Source: Urechis unicinctus
Lineage: Eukaryota > Annelida > Polychaeta > Xenopneusta > Urechidae
DNA length: 64,000 bases
Assembly (NCBI GenBank): GCA_034190875.2
Contig: CM067344.1
Coordinates: forward strand, 20,938,037 to 21,002,036
Direction of reading: 5' to 3'
A model generated the notes under the pieces. That model did no database searches, was not told the origin of the DNA, and saw nothing but the letters and a program-made list of their open reading frames with translations. A program made the translations under genes and the position numbers. The first letter of the stretch is position 1; each line of letters begins with the position of its first letter. Shown here one piece after another: positions 24,310 through 36,644 of the stretch.

Positions 24310-26860
24310 CAGATAGTATTAAGGTGTGCTGCGAAAACATGTTCGGTGAGTTGCAAAACAACAATCGTTCGAGGACCTTGTCAGCATAAAGCCAAGAGGA
24401 GTAATGACTTTCTCAGATGAACCTATGTTTGAAAACGCTAAAATACTCCAGCATGCTAAAACCTATTCTTTTTCTCTATGAAGCCTTTTTACGTATCTTA
24501 TTATGTCTTCCAACTATAGATACTTATGTGTTTTTCTCCAGCCTAAGTTGTTCAGGCTTTTCTCCGAAACGATTGGACAAATCAACTTTTGGGGAATGAT
24601 AGATCAAGTTGGGAGACAACTACCGATCCAGCTGGACGCGCATGCGCAGTGTTGAAGGCTTATGGCATCGATTTTTCGTCGATTTTTTCCCCAACTTTCC
24701 TCCATAACTACTGCAGTTACGAACATATGAGTTACATACGATTGTCGTAGCATGGAATAGGCGGAAACTTTTTGTACTTTGTATAATGACATGTGTTTTA
24801 GTGTACCTATCGCGAATTTTGGCTACGGGTTCTCTCCTCGCAGATATTTCTGAAACGGCTGTATTTACGCAAGCAAATTTTGTCAGTATTTTGAACTTGG
24901 CCTCGTGATAATGATTGTGACTGTATTTTAAGCATTCACAAAAAACAGTAAATACGACGCTTAGTTTTCATGTTTTCTACTGCGTTAGCTTAACGAGTAG
25001 GCTTTCTGCAGGCTCGACATGTCTAAGTAGCCCAAACCTTACGTCATCCACCAGAAGCATTCATTGCTTCCCTCTATCCTAAAATAGTGCGCGTTACCAG
25101 CTCCCTTCGCTGACATCTATCGTAAACGTGTGCATCGCATAGGGTGCCTTAACACCAACCTTACGTTATGTAATCAAGGCGCAATCACAGTCCCGATTGC
25201 AGAACTAATAGGTCAAGTATTCATTTTGTTTAGAGATAACATTTGTTCGTATAATATTGTTGATACCGTATTGCTAGTCGTCCAACTTGCCGTTGGGAGA
25301 CATGCCGTTGGCGCTTGTGCCAATCTAGTTGAGATATGCTTTCATACAAAGTTTAATGGCGCCTGGTATTTGTGCTGTTCCTTTACACCGACTCACACCA
25401 ATCAGATCTATTTGGATTTATTTCTGCCGACTATTTCACGATGGCTGCAGCCTGGTTACAATGACGACTATGTCAACCACGTGGAGAACCGGCAAGGCAG
25501 AGGTTCATAATCTGAACACAAAAAGTGCTTATAAATATTGTCAATGGTCGAAGTTTCGACTGTAATCCGGTTGATCTACACACAATATACAGCCCTAACA
25601 ATAAATACACTTTGCGACAGCGTATTAGGCGGTTACGTCTTGGTGTGAGAACTGCGGAGTATTATCTTACCTGTGCTGAAAATGAAAAAGACGATAAAAT
25701 GTATCTAGCCACAAAACAGGGGATGTTGTATCATATTTTATAATCATTCCTTTTTTCACATTTGTGCTAAGCATTGATGCAAACCTTTGATGAGTTCATG
25801 CTACCAAATTGTGATGCGCAGACAGTATTAAGGAGTGCTGTGGAAACAATGTTTGGTGAGTTGCAAAACAACAATCGTTCGAGGATCCTGTAAGCATACA
25901 GCCAAGAGGAGTAACGACTCTCTCAGATGAACCTATGTTTGACAGAGTAAAATGCTCCAGCATGCCAAAACCTATTCTTTCTCTCTTAGAAGCCTTTTTT
26001 TTGTATCTTTGGCATCGTCGTAAAAATATAATCTGCGCGTGCAAATCACGAAATATTTCTGAAAGGTCTGCAGAGCAAGTTTACAAAACGACAGTGTAAT
26101 AGAGATATGTTTTCACCCAATGTTTAATGGCGCCTGGTATTTGTGCTGTTCCTTTACACCGACCCACACCAATCATATCCATTTGGATTTATTTCCGCCG
26201 GCTATTTCACGACGGATGCAGCTGAACTTCCGCCTGGTTACAATGCGGACTATGTGTACCTCGTGGAGAACCAGCTAGGCAGAGGTTCATAATCTGAACA
26301 CAAAAAGTGCTTATAAATAATGTCAATGGTCAAAGTTTCGACCATAATCCGTTTGATCTACACACAAGATACAGCCCTACCAATAAATACACTTTGCAAC
26401 AGAGTATTAGGCGGTTACGTCTTGGTGTGAGAACTGCGGAGTATTATCTTACCTGTGCTGATCTCAATCGAACCATTTCTGTATATGTGCAAGTTTCTCT
26501 TCGAATCTTCTAAAAAAACACAATTACCACAAAATGTTCAACATATATCCCGGCTTTCTGAGAACGAAACAACAACGCAATTGCTAAAATCACTCTTCTA
26601 TAAAGAGCAAACTGTGCCCAGCAAAACAAAAGTGTGCACTGTATGCGGAGAAAGCATAACATATTTATTATTATATACTGCAGATGCTTCAGCAAGGAAA
26701 ATCCAAATTCGGTCCATAAGAAAACGAAAAAGACGATAAAATGTATCTGGCCACAGATCAGGGGATGTTGTACCATATTTTTCACATTTGCGCCAAGCAT
26801 TGATACAAATCTTTGATGAGTGCATGCTACCAAATTGTGATGCGCAGCGGCGTATAAGGT
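24310..26860 (+). repeat. Local tandem duplication, about 1.5-kb unit
   Basis: Part 24,310-24,495 repeats at 25,826-26,010; 25,330-25,680 repeats at 26,090-26,470; and 25,680-25,830 repeats at 26,715-26,860. The order is the same, so this is a head-to-tail duplication with later deletions. Unit 1 lacks the 240 bp found at 26,470-26,710 of unit 2, and unit 2 lacks the 24,500-25,330 part of unit 1. Identity is high in places, for example around gttgcaaaacaacaatcgtt. Confidence 0.85.
26307..26860 (+). pseudogene. Decayed LINE ORF2 C-terminus, different family
   Basis: Frames read NKYTLQQSIRRLRLGVRT, then LYMCKFLFESSKK, then KVCTVCGESITYLLLY and, in the next frame, YCRCFSKENP. The pattern C-x2-C followed by a hydrophobic run ending in Y-C and then an F-x-K/R-E stretch is typical of the C-terminal zinc-knuckle region of LINE ORF2 proteins. 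It does not resemble the C-terminus of the LINE at 33.6-37.9 kb. At least one frameshift and one stop separate the parts. A second, shorter version lies at 25,525-25,743 in the tandem unit. Confidence 0.45.
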
Positions 26861-28240
26861 AAATGAAAGAGGGGTCAACGCGTTAGGAGAAATACACGAT
26901 GGCCTGAAATTATTGTGGCGCTTACAATAACGGCATATAAAGCTGACAAGGAAGCAGACATGATATGTCATAAGTTGGTCTCAATCGTGAGGTGTCCCCT
27001 GGCATTGAACGTCAATCCAGCGAATTCAGTGTAGTTGGTTATTTGCTGGTAGCTGCATGAATGAAATAAATTGTCCTGAATAGCGTGTATGTTGACAATA
27101 AGTAGTGTCTTATATTTTAAAATAGATTACATCATGCACTGACGGAATCAATCATTGAAATGATAGCGTGTATGTTGACTATCAGTGGTGCCTAATGTGG
27201 TCAGATGGTGAAGCCCGCCCTTCACTTGAATGTTACAACACCATCTTCATCTAATATGGGGAATCCCACTAAATATTGTTGGTTCAACCAAAGCTCATAC
27301 AAATTCAGTAAATTAATAAAAGGCCTATGAGAATGATTTTGCTTATAGTAAAAAGGATATGATTTATTGAAACCTGCAACACATTTTGTTATCAGTTGAG
27401 CCTATCCCACGCTTTAGGATATTCATCATAATAATACTGATGTGATTCATCGCTATGGCAACATAATAACGATGAATGTCGCAGCTACAGAGTTTAACGA
27501 TTGACTGCTGTTACCGCTCTCTATTTACAGCCAAAATGATAACGTTGTCATGGCATCGAGCGTCATGATCGGTGTGGTTCTAGTAATGCGCCTATGTGGG
27601 CACTGCAAAAACAACCATATATCCTTACGGAGCATGAGCGAAAGACAGACAATTTGGGTTTATTTATTTTGATGATAACACAGGCTTTATCAATTTAGTC
27701 AAAGCAGCTAAAAGAAAAGAAAAAACGCTCTGTACTTTGGTTCGGTGCTTATGCTGCATTGAATGAGTGCATTGGGTGATGGATTTGTCTGATTCTCCAG
27801 AAATATAGGTGTCGAATAGCAGTGGCTTTAAGGAGTAATTTGTCTGGAAGCGTGTTTGAATCGCAATGCGGTGTCCTACTGTGCTTGTCTTAGAATTCAT
27901 TAATACACAAATCAGACATGTTCCTAATTAATTAGTGTATGTAATGTAAGGTCGCCTATATCATAAACAGAGGCGCATGCGTCATGGTGGAAGGTGCGGA
28001 AAATCATGTTCGTTTCCGCCGTGTAGATAGAACACATAATGAATCCATGTATGGCATGTATCACATAAGTTCATCTCATTAGCATATTTACTCTGATCTC
28101 CACAAACAGCAGAAGTACATTACAAGTTGAATAATCCATGTCAAAGCGAGATAAAGCATAACCTATTGAAAATGTATCAAGCATGATCGTTTTGTTTTTA
28201 TCCTTTTGTAGCAGATAATATGAGACATAAATCATTCATA
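26861..28240. other. No gene recognised
   Basis: No convincing coding sequence. Short direct echoes such as atagcgtgtatgttgac at about 27,083 and 27,163 were seen but no array. Confidence 0.5.
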
Positions 28241-28241
28241 A

Positions 28242-29250
28242 TTGGAAATTATTCAAGAATGTTTTGTGCATTTCTCTCAGATGAAATTGCGATATGCAGT
28301 CCTGAACAATGCGAATAGCTTAGTAATTTTGGGTTCCGTATATGCGTTTGCTGAGGTAGATTATTGTGTCTGCAGCTTATTGAATGTTTTTTGTCTAACC
28401 ACATGCAGCGCAACCATTGTCTGATAAAATGGATCAATAATATGAGTACCTATGTCAAATGCTATGATGAATTTGCCATGCGGTAAAAAAAGTATCATGT
28501 GGCGTGTTATATGTCTTGTTCTCTCTCGTTTTATATCTGCTAGGCATATATTGCGGTACTAAGCATCATCTTTAATAAGTGTAGGCAAACATGAAGTGAA
28601 CTAATTCACCTTTGTATAACTTAACCGTTCATAATATATTTATATTCAATCTCATATATGGCGTCATTACCTATGTAACCGAATATCATCAGTCAATTAG
28701 CATACACTATATCCTGTCGTCATTGAATCTTGTTATAAAGGAAAACATAAATAAAGTCCCTATAATTACCACTGCATCAGACCCGAGTGCAGCCTATGTG
28801 AGTCATTATAACGGTAAAACGCATATCGGCTGACTATCTAATGAAGAAAAGTATGCTCATGTAACTGAGGTAATGAATTAATTGTATCACTTGGTGAACT
28901 ATCCTGCAATAGATCCCTAATAATGCGCATAACTATTCAACTACTATTTGTGCGTAAAGAACAAGCCATTTTGCAAAAACGCGAATATCAATACACTTTT
29001 CTTGTCGAGAAATATATTTTTATCATTTTGGCGCGCAATTTTCAAAATAGCTGGGCATCATAGAGAAATAGCATAAACATATCAGGTGTACACAATGATT
29101 AACAGTGCTGGAAATTGAATATACCACTGCAGGAGTATAAAGTGTTCTATAACTCGGTTTGACTACATTGCAGCGTTTGCTTTAGTTGCATAGTGCCACA
29201 CAAATTGCTTCAACTATTTGACAATGACTAGAATTATAGATTTCCGATGT
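28242..29250 (+). pseudogene. Decayed rhodopsin-family 7TM receptor, relic 2
   Basis: Evidence is moderate. The frame 28,242-28,424 ends YCVCSLLNVFCLTTCSATIV, like the conserved Cys and helix of TM3. In another frame at 28,494-28,553, IMWRVICLVLSRFISARHIL matches TM4, with its Trp and the usual S-x-P replaced by S-A-R. The frame from 28,612 has HNIFIFNLIYGVITYV, suitable for TM5. The 3' flank (29,250-29,455) aligns with the 3' flank of relic 1, which independently places the end of a receptor near 29,200. No intact frame spans two helices beyond these. Confidence 0.42.
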
Positions 29251-29387
29251 CAGTTAATGTGACCGCCTGTAAATGCAAATGTCATTATAACGGATACAAT
29301 TTCAGTGAAACATGACAAAAAACAAAAAGATCATCTCAGTGAAACTTAACAACATATAAACTGGGCTGTATCAGCAGTGTGTGTTGC

Positions 29388-29455
29388 GTAGGCGGCCTCC
29401 ATCGCCAAGGTTCCTACCATGGTCTATAAGAGATGATAGAACGACTATCGCGCCA
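29388..29455 (+). repeat. Post-receptor conserved segment, copy 2
   Basis: This is the partner of 24,228-24,290, lying about 200 bp after the inferred end of receptor relic 2. The shared core is gcggcc(t/a)cca(t/c)cgcca followed by a ccatg(g)tc match. Confidence 0.55.
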
Positions 29456-30429
29456 AGGTTGATATGTCTCTGATCCATCAAACATCATGCATAATTCCAG
29501 AGTGTCTCCATGGAATCAATTAATGCATAATCTAGACCTTTTTCCCCAAATATCATTGTTAATGCAGTACGGCTGGTAAAGGTGTCACTCGGAAAATGAA
29601 CCATTCCCTGTCAATTGGCTACTCAGGAACTTATGTATTCTTGTCGTAAAGGTATCAGTTACATTTGAACGCAAATGTTGTGTACATGTGCTTTGCTGTG
29701 ATCAATGATGGACCATATCCGCCACGTTTGGTTACCCGTTGACTCCTGCAGAATTGAATACTGCAATAGTATATATGATAATTACAAGCTACATGCTAAT
29801 CAAATGTAGAGCCCGACAGACCGATTAAATAACAACTTTGCCCCTATGATGACATTCTGATTTGGTGATAAATGTGGGAAATAATAGAGCGTGTTTTGTG
29901 AATGATAGGATGGTTGCTAAATACTTGAATGTAATAACTAATGCTTAAGCAATTGTTTCGAGCTTTGCCTGCACCCTGTCACATTCGTATGATTAGTATG
30001 GACCACGGTGATGTAACGATGCTTGAGTGAATTATGGAAAGCCAAATTTTCTCGTCGTTTCCACATACGTTCCGTGTAGTGATTAATTGGCATTAAAAAT
30101 TATGATGCACATGATTAACATCATAGTTTATTGGCATGTTTGCGCAACGATAACAATAAACGTTTGGAAATACAGTCTGTAATGTAACACATGTGTACAA
30201 CAACGTCTTACAGCGTATGCAGCAGCAGCAGCACAACAACATTGTCACATTCACCTGTTCCTCAAAAAGCAAAACCAGGTTGACCATACTATTCTGTGGC
30301 CATGTCAACATAACATCTTCAGGCTATGTATGGCATGCAGCATAACTCGACATACGACGTGGGCATGTGTGGGCGTAGCTTCATCGAATGGCGCTGACGC
30401 CAATGGTTATATAGCACGACTCGCATTGG
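29456..30429. other. No gene recognised
   Basis: Spacer between receptor relics. A short agcagcagcag run lies near 30,220. Nothing else was seen. Confidence 0.5.
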
Positions 30430-31620
30430 TGTAGGGGGGCGTAAGTGCGTGATGTTTTTGCGATTGTGGTTCTATCAGTGACCCATTTCCAGATCTCGTT
30501 ATCCTCTGTTTTTATACGATTGCAATTCTGGTCGTTTGTGATGTATATCTATGTACTGCAGACAACTAGGAACAAAATCCGGTTAGTGTTGATGATGTCG
30601 ATATATTTGCTGCTGAATCTATTTGTATTGTTGTTGTAAGTGCCTGGACCCCGTCGAAAGTGACAGTTGGAGGATAAGGCTCATTGCCTACCCGTTGGGA
30701 TATCATTAACAATCGTCCATTGCGATAAATTGGTCTGTCAACAACTGTCTATATCATCATGGATAAGAAAAGTAACTTAACCCTTGAGAGACACACTGAT
30801 AACCCAGAGTGTTTATGATAGGTGTACGTGGGATATTTCATGTCCATTGGGTTTAGAGTATTATTCTTACATTCTGATTACATTAGGAATTATTGAATGA
30901 CATCAACTAATTAGGAATATGCTAGTTGGCATGATATGATTTTTCGTTGGTTGGAACCTTTTACCATGTGTTAGAGGATCACATAGCAGAATACATGATT
31001 TATAATGTAACATTTGGACGATGCTTTCGAAATGCTTGTAGATACTGTTCAGTCGGGGATTTTGATGTGCTTGTGGGACGTGTGTCAAATGTTTTCTACT
31101 ACAAGAGATTTATTTATGTAATATTCCTTGGATATCAAGCGCAAGAGAAGCATACCAGGAATATACTTGGTTAACGGGCGATTGTGGAAGCAATTGGGCG
31201 CAAAAGGCTACCATTAAAATTGCCGCTCTCTGTTTAAATTGGAGAGAATCTACTGTAACTCGCGTGCCGCGTATCTAATTCTGCTCGCGCCACTACCACA
31301 CTTATTCTGCTGTCAAGCGACTGGTGTAGCGCTACCATGTTTTTGCATGTTAGTTTTAGTAGCCCCCTCTGTAACGTATGGCAAACACATTATACAAATG
31401 ACGCAATCGTATAGGTCACTCCATATTCGTCATGTTTGTATTGTATATTGGTTAGATGTTTTTGTTCATGTTAGTTGGTTACCGCATATTCTATTTATTT
31501 GAACGTGCTATATAGGTGATCACGAATGTTGTCAAGTCAGTCTGGCTCCAGAAAACGGCATCTTAGTTCACCCAGTGTTTATTTTTTATCTTTGTTGTTA
31601 ACTAAATGATGTGTATTGTA
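30430..31620 (+). pseudogene. Decayed rhodopsin-family 7TM receptor, relic 3 (best preserved)
   Basis: The helices can be followed almost completely. 30,445-30,639 ends with TTRNKIRLVLMMSIYLLLN (first loop and TM2). 31,100-31,159 reads YKRFIYVIFLGYQAQEKHTR, the DRY-loop region with K-R-F in place of D-R-Y. 31,208-31,252 in a second frame gives ATIKIAALCLNW (TM4). 31,239-31,499 gives a TM5 helix with VTYGKHIIQM and TM6 ending VHVSWLPHILFI, close to the canonical CWLP motif. 31,551-31,592 gives ENGILVHPVFIFYL, matching NSxxNPxxY of TM7. WLP to NPxxY is about 35 residues, as in real receptors. About 270 bp of extra sequence and several frame changes or stops disrupt it. Confidence 0.68.
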
Positions 31621-32113
31621 AGCTAACGAGGTGGTATGTAGGAGGTATGCATTGTGGTACTGAAGGTCCCTTGTAACCACCTATGTATACAAATGCATCA
31701 GGATATGTTTGTGAAGTTGATATTAGACTGGCCCACAAGTTGCGTCATTTTAAAGTGGATCCTTGAAATGATTTTCTATGATATGTGTTAGGGGGTTTCG
31801 AAACATACAAACGGATGTTGATAAACAATTAATCAAATGTCATAATCAATTTTATAAACAAAGCAAAAGGATGATAATTTAGTTTTTTTCGAATCGCTCC
31901 CACACCTGAAACTTACTTATCCGAGCAAATCTGACGATATTAGCTGGAATTAAGAGGTTTTTTTCTTAAATGGTTAGATATATTTATCGTAATACACTAT
32001 CGATATACCGGCAGCTCAATTGCGCTGATTTTTTATTCCCAGGTGATTTAATGCGCATGTAGTCGAGAGCTACATAAGGTATTGACAAGAATGTCTCGTT
32101 CGATCACCAAGGC

Positions 32114-33175
32114 ATGTCTATTGGAAAAGAGGCACAATCACCATCCGCGACAGAAACCTCTGCAGACCGATCTATCGCCGACAATATATTACATTGCGAA
32201 CAAATCAGGATATGGAGACATTTATGCCTTAAAATGAAAGCGATGCTACCACGGACATTTTTCGCAATAATAGAAACAAGGCCCAACATGCTACGTCTTT
32301 ACCCAAGATCAATAGTATGGGGTTTTCAGATGGACGATCTTTTCTACATTATTGGTCATATCCGCGCAGGGAGAGGATGGATAACGATGATTCAGCACTA
32401 TAGTGTCGCTTGTGGACCACCTACCATTTCCCATTCCAATTTAACAATCCAGGATCGATATGAAGCTATCTGAAAAGAGAGAGTGTTTTTATCTGTTCGA
32501 TCAGACGATTTACCCGAAAGGGCATGGTTTGTTCACAGGAACCGTGGCGTACTAATATGCGATAACATGCACTATGATAACCTTTCCTACATAAACTAAC
32601 GCTAGGGGGTGTTTCCGGTGTGCAGTGATGAATTGCCTTTCAACATCATTTGTTTCACAGCATCACTTACATGTGTGCAACATGAGCTCGTCTTCGAAAC
32701 CATAGAAAATAGAAACGGGGCTTAATTTCCGAACAGCGTTGTTCCCCGCCCCCATGACAGGCAGCACCCTTGATAGGAGAATGAATATCCTTTCATGATC
32801 CTTTGCAATGACGTCTGTCTATCCCTATGTCACTGATGATATGTGCGCGCGTATTGATGAGGTTTTTACGATACCTAATCATTGACGCATTAGATCGATT
32901 GGAAGTAACGTTCAGGCATATTGACTCAATGCTGGCCAAACCTCCACCCCACCATACGAAAAATGTAATTTCATATTCCCACGCTAGGACCGTAATTGGT
33001 TACTCTATCACTGTCCGTAGAATAGATAATTATGCCCAAAAAAATGGACTAGACAAAGACAAATTGATCACAGTAACTGCAGTGAATAGCAGGGTGCTTG
33101 TACAGCAATCTTTTTTCAATGCCGTGCCGACCGTACAGATAATGCATGGCGCCAAAATGTTTATCCCGTGAGGTT
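32114..33175 (+). pseudogene. Decayed rhodopsin-family 7TM receptor, relic 4
   Basis: The frame 32,114-32,473 (119 codons) ends ISHSNLTIQDRYEAI, an intact DRY motif at the end of TM3 preceded by a suitable helix. The frame 32,827-33,171 carries a third-loop-like basic stretch, then [18 protein letters not shown] and [15 protein letters not shown], which resembles the NSAxNPxxY end of TM7 and the start of the tail. The final 220 bp (32,935-33,155) aligns with the end of relic 5 (39,985-40,205). TM4 and TM5 are not recognisable between 32,470 and 32,820. Confidence 0.55.
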
Positions 33176-33600
<425 letters not shown>

Positions 33601-33664
33601 TATTTATTTCGTACATATAGACGTACAGATTTGATTAAAAAATCAGTGAAATATGAAATGAAGA

Positions 33665-35390
33665 TTAACATCGTAACGTGCAAATTGTGGACAGAAGCTC
33701 GTCAATTTCCTCTGGGGTAAGAATAGAAATTGCTCGCCCATCCCGTTGCATAATGAGCTCTTTTAATAAAGAAATAGTGTTTAACACATTAATATCTATT
33801 ACATTCTCATTCAACCTGACTAGGTACTCATTCGGCGTGATTTCTGCTGAGAAAATAGCGTTAGTACTGATACCAATGGTGGACATTACAATTCTCAGAT
33901 TGCAAGCCACAGTCAAATAACTAGATGCGCAGAGTCTGCTCACAAAGGACAACACATTGTTACCACTGCTTATGCATTTACATAGAAGCATGATATAGCG
34001 CTTCATTAATTGTTTAATAATCGGTTGTTGACCTGTCAAAAGATGTAAGTATATGGAACGCGTTTGTGGATGGAGCTTCCAGACACGCCTAATACATTTT
34101 CGCCAGGTTCGGCAAAATACCTCTAAGTGTCGATGGTCTAAACTCCATAAGGGAGAACAATAAAAACTTGTACAGAAACTAATGAACAACTTGTTTCTCT
34201 CATCTACATTACAAGCCCCAAACCTGGACATCAACAAATGTGTTTGTGACACTAAATTAGAACTTGCTACATTCATATTATTATTTTTACAGTCCTTACC
34301 GATATAGGTACCAAGATGCAAAGCATTTTCCCTGATAGGAATAGTGCATCCATTAAGCTTTAAATCTACAGTGCACTGGTTATCATTAAAAACTAATAAA
34401 TTGCTCTTTGCTGAGTTGAAAACGACACTATACTCAGCCGCAAATTGCTCACATGTTTCAATCATTATCTTGGTGGCAGTCAATGAGGGTGCAATTAACG
34501 ACAGATCATCAGCATAACCAAGTGCCCCAACAAATTCATGACCAATATGACATCCAACTTTAGTGTGTGACAGACGTGTGAGTAGTTCATCCATATAAAC
34601 ACAGAATAGAATCGGAAACAGAACTGCGCCCTGCTTTACGCCGTTTGTACAGCTAAAGCTGTCCGAAATTTCATCATCCCATTGCACGCGCAATTGTTGC
34701 TGCGTATACATGTTCAACATCATCTTAGCTGTGGTAGGATACATGCCTCGCTTGCGTAGCAGCATAAACAGTTTAATATAATCAACACGATCAAAAGCCT
34801 TAGAGGCATCTAATAACATCACATAACATGGAGAGCCATGACCAACATAGTATTCAATTATCTCTTTGAGAACAAATGTACATTGCGCCGTCTAATGAGA
34901 TGGTTTGAATCTGAATTGCAAGTTACTTGTCTGAAGAATATCAGCATAAGATTCAATCAAAATATTATCTAGTAATTTCCCTACTACGCTACTGATGGCT
35001 ATGGATCGGTAGTTTTCGCTAACATTCATCGATTTCTTCCTATTCTTGGGGATAGGAACGAGCGTGGACAGCAACATGCCCTCGGGGGAATACATATGTG
35101 ACATCATAACGCTAAATAACAATGACAAATGGATATACAGTTCATCGCAGCCATTTATGATATTATCAGATGAAAATGAGCTAATTGCATCCGATTTTCC
35201 CTTCTTTAGCCTACTCACTGCCCTTTTCACTTGATCTACATTAACATAGTGAGCAGCGGTACAATTGCCCACGTTGCACTGGCAATTGATATATAATTCT
35301 TTATATTTGTCCTTAAACAAAGCGCAGATATCTTTGTCCCCTTGAACATTATCAATGAGAGACGGCACAGCTGCCGATTTTTGAGTTTTC
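33665..35390 (-). pseudogene. LINE ORF2, reverse transcriptase part
   Basis: This is the RT domain of the LINE, read on the minus strand in pieces 34,892-35,368 and 33,665-34,822. Motifs in order are NYRSIAISSVVGKLLDN, LQFRFKPSH, MLLDASKAFDRVDY, NGVKQGAVLFPILFCVYMDE, ALGYADDLSLIAPS (catalytic YADD), AKSNLLVF and LHLGTYIGKD. A TAG replaces a serine codon at about 34,893, just after the FKPSH motif. A 60-bp in-frame deletion at about 35,292 (between short atat repeats) removes 20 residues kept in copy 1. A 1-bp insertion near 35,393 separates this part from the endonuclease. The copy is therefore not able to make full ORF2 protein. Confidence 0.92.
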
Positions 35391-36644
35391 TTAATTCACC
35401 TCCTGCCAGAAATCCCGCTCTTGATTATTGATCAGAGCGTTCGCCATGCGACCTGCCGTATATTGTTCTTGTTTGCGGATTACGCTGCGGGAAACCCGCT
35501 TGTAATCCCTTTTAGCTTTGCATTTAATGTCTTTAAAGATTCCAGCACAAGGGCTTCCATTTTCAACCCATAAGCGGGACCAGAATATCGATCTTTCTTT
35601 AGCAAGAGCGACATGTTCGCCCCAACCCGCTATTCGCTTTCGGCCACCTTTTGCCAACGAGCTGTGGATTCCAGCTTGTACACATGCATTAATTATATCA
35701 TTGAAGTATTTGTCAATCATTTCATAATGCGTTTTACAACCAGATATGGTACATGTCGCAACAGATGTTGGTAGTTTGACATTCGACAAAAAACCGCTCA
35801 AGTAGCGTTTATAACTGCTGATGCCGTTTTCATCGGCAGTAGACCACTTAATTTTACTGGATATGCTGCGCCTCGGTTTACCTGACTTTGAAACATTAAC
35901 ATTCAAACTCAGAAAAACAGGGCTATGGTCAGATAAGTTGTCCCCATCATGAGTACATGTATATCTTGAGACTAACGGCAAAATATTTTCAGATATTATG
36001 AAATGATCCAAAACAGATCTGGCATTCGACATGTCGCTCTCGTAGGTGAAATCAATGACACCTGATCCAATCGACTCGCAAGGTCTCAAACCTTGCTGCT
36101 CACAGAATGCATTCATTGAAATTGTAATTAGTGAGCTATTGCGTCTAAAATCAGTGTTAAGGTCACCCCCTAGAACCACGGAATCCACATCAGAGTTGGC
36201 GTTGATGATAGAATGGACATCATTAAGAATTTCATTATACATATTGTTACATGGAGTTGAAGATGACACATCGCACGGCATGTACAAATTAATAACTAAA
36301 ATTGAAGTGGGTCGACCGTCACAATTTACAGTAACCACACAAGCAATACACCTGACACTATTACATTGCACAAGACGGATTGAAAACTTCGAATCCCGCT
36401 TATGCAGAAATGCACAGCCTCCATATGGTCTCCCCTTGAGAACCCGAGATGAATCCATACCAGACACCCCAGCCACAATTATACAATCTAATTTAGTTTC
36501 CAGAACATCAAATTCGTTTTCATGTAACCAATGCTCTTGTAGAAACAGAACATCACATTCGTTCATTAATTTCTGAATGTACAAAATCGTATCATCCCTA
36601 TGGCCTCTACTATTATATGTACAAAACGTTAAGTTGTGACACAT
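35391..36644 (-). CDS. LINE ORF2, APE endonuclease part
   Basis: 417 codons on the minus strand beginning MCHNLTFCTYNSRG. Endonuclease motifs in order are the N-terminal TYNSRG, the catalytic Glu in FLQEHWL, the VINLYMP strand, GGDLNTDF (Asp/Asn pair), DFTYE, LDHFIIS and the final NLSDHSPVFLSLN with the catalytic Asp-His. All expected active-site positions are present. The start overlaps the end of ORF1 by 32 nt in a different frame, so ORF2 is probably translated by reinitiation or a similar route. The frame ends early at 35,391, in the linker before the RT, because of a 1-bp insertion relative to copy 1. Confidence 0.93.
   Translation of the reverse strand: MCHNLTFCTYNSRGHRDDTILYIQKLMNECDVLFLQEHWLHENEFDVLETKLDCIIVAGVSGMDSSRVLKGRPYGGCAFLHKRDSKFSIRLVQCNSVRCIACVVTVNCDGRPTSILVINLYMPCDVSSSTPCNNMYNEILNDVHSIINANSDVDSVVLGGDLNTDFRRNSSLITISMNAFCEQQGLRPCESIGSGVIDFTYESDMSNARSVLDHFIISENILPLVSRYTCTHDGDNLSDHSPVFLSLNVNVSKSGKPRRSISSKIKWSTADENGISSYKRYLSGFLSNVKLPTSVATCTISGCKTHYEMIDKYFNDIINACVQAGIHSSLAKGGRKRIAGWGEHVALAKERSIFWSRLWVENGSPCAGIFKDIKCKAKRDYKRVSRSVIRKQEQYTAGRMANALINNQERDFWQEVN

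Noticed and set aside
26510-26971. 153-codon minus-strand open frame
   Set aside because: It is the antisense shadow of the plus-strand LINE remnant, with a composition (runs of Phe, Leu, Cys) typical of antisense AT-rich DNA.
36046-36576. 176-codon plus-strand frame
   Set aside because: It is the antisense of the LINE endonuclease domain.
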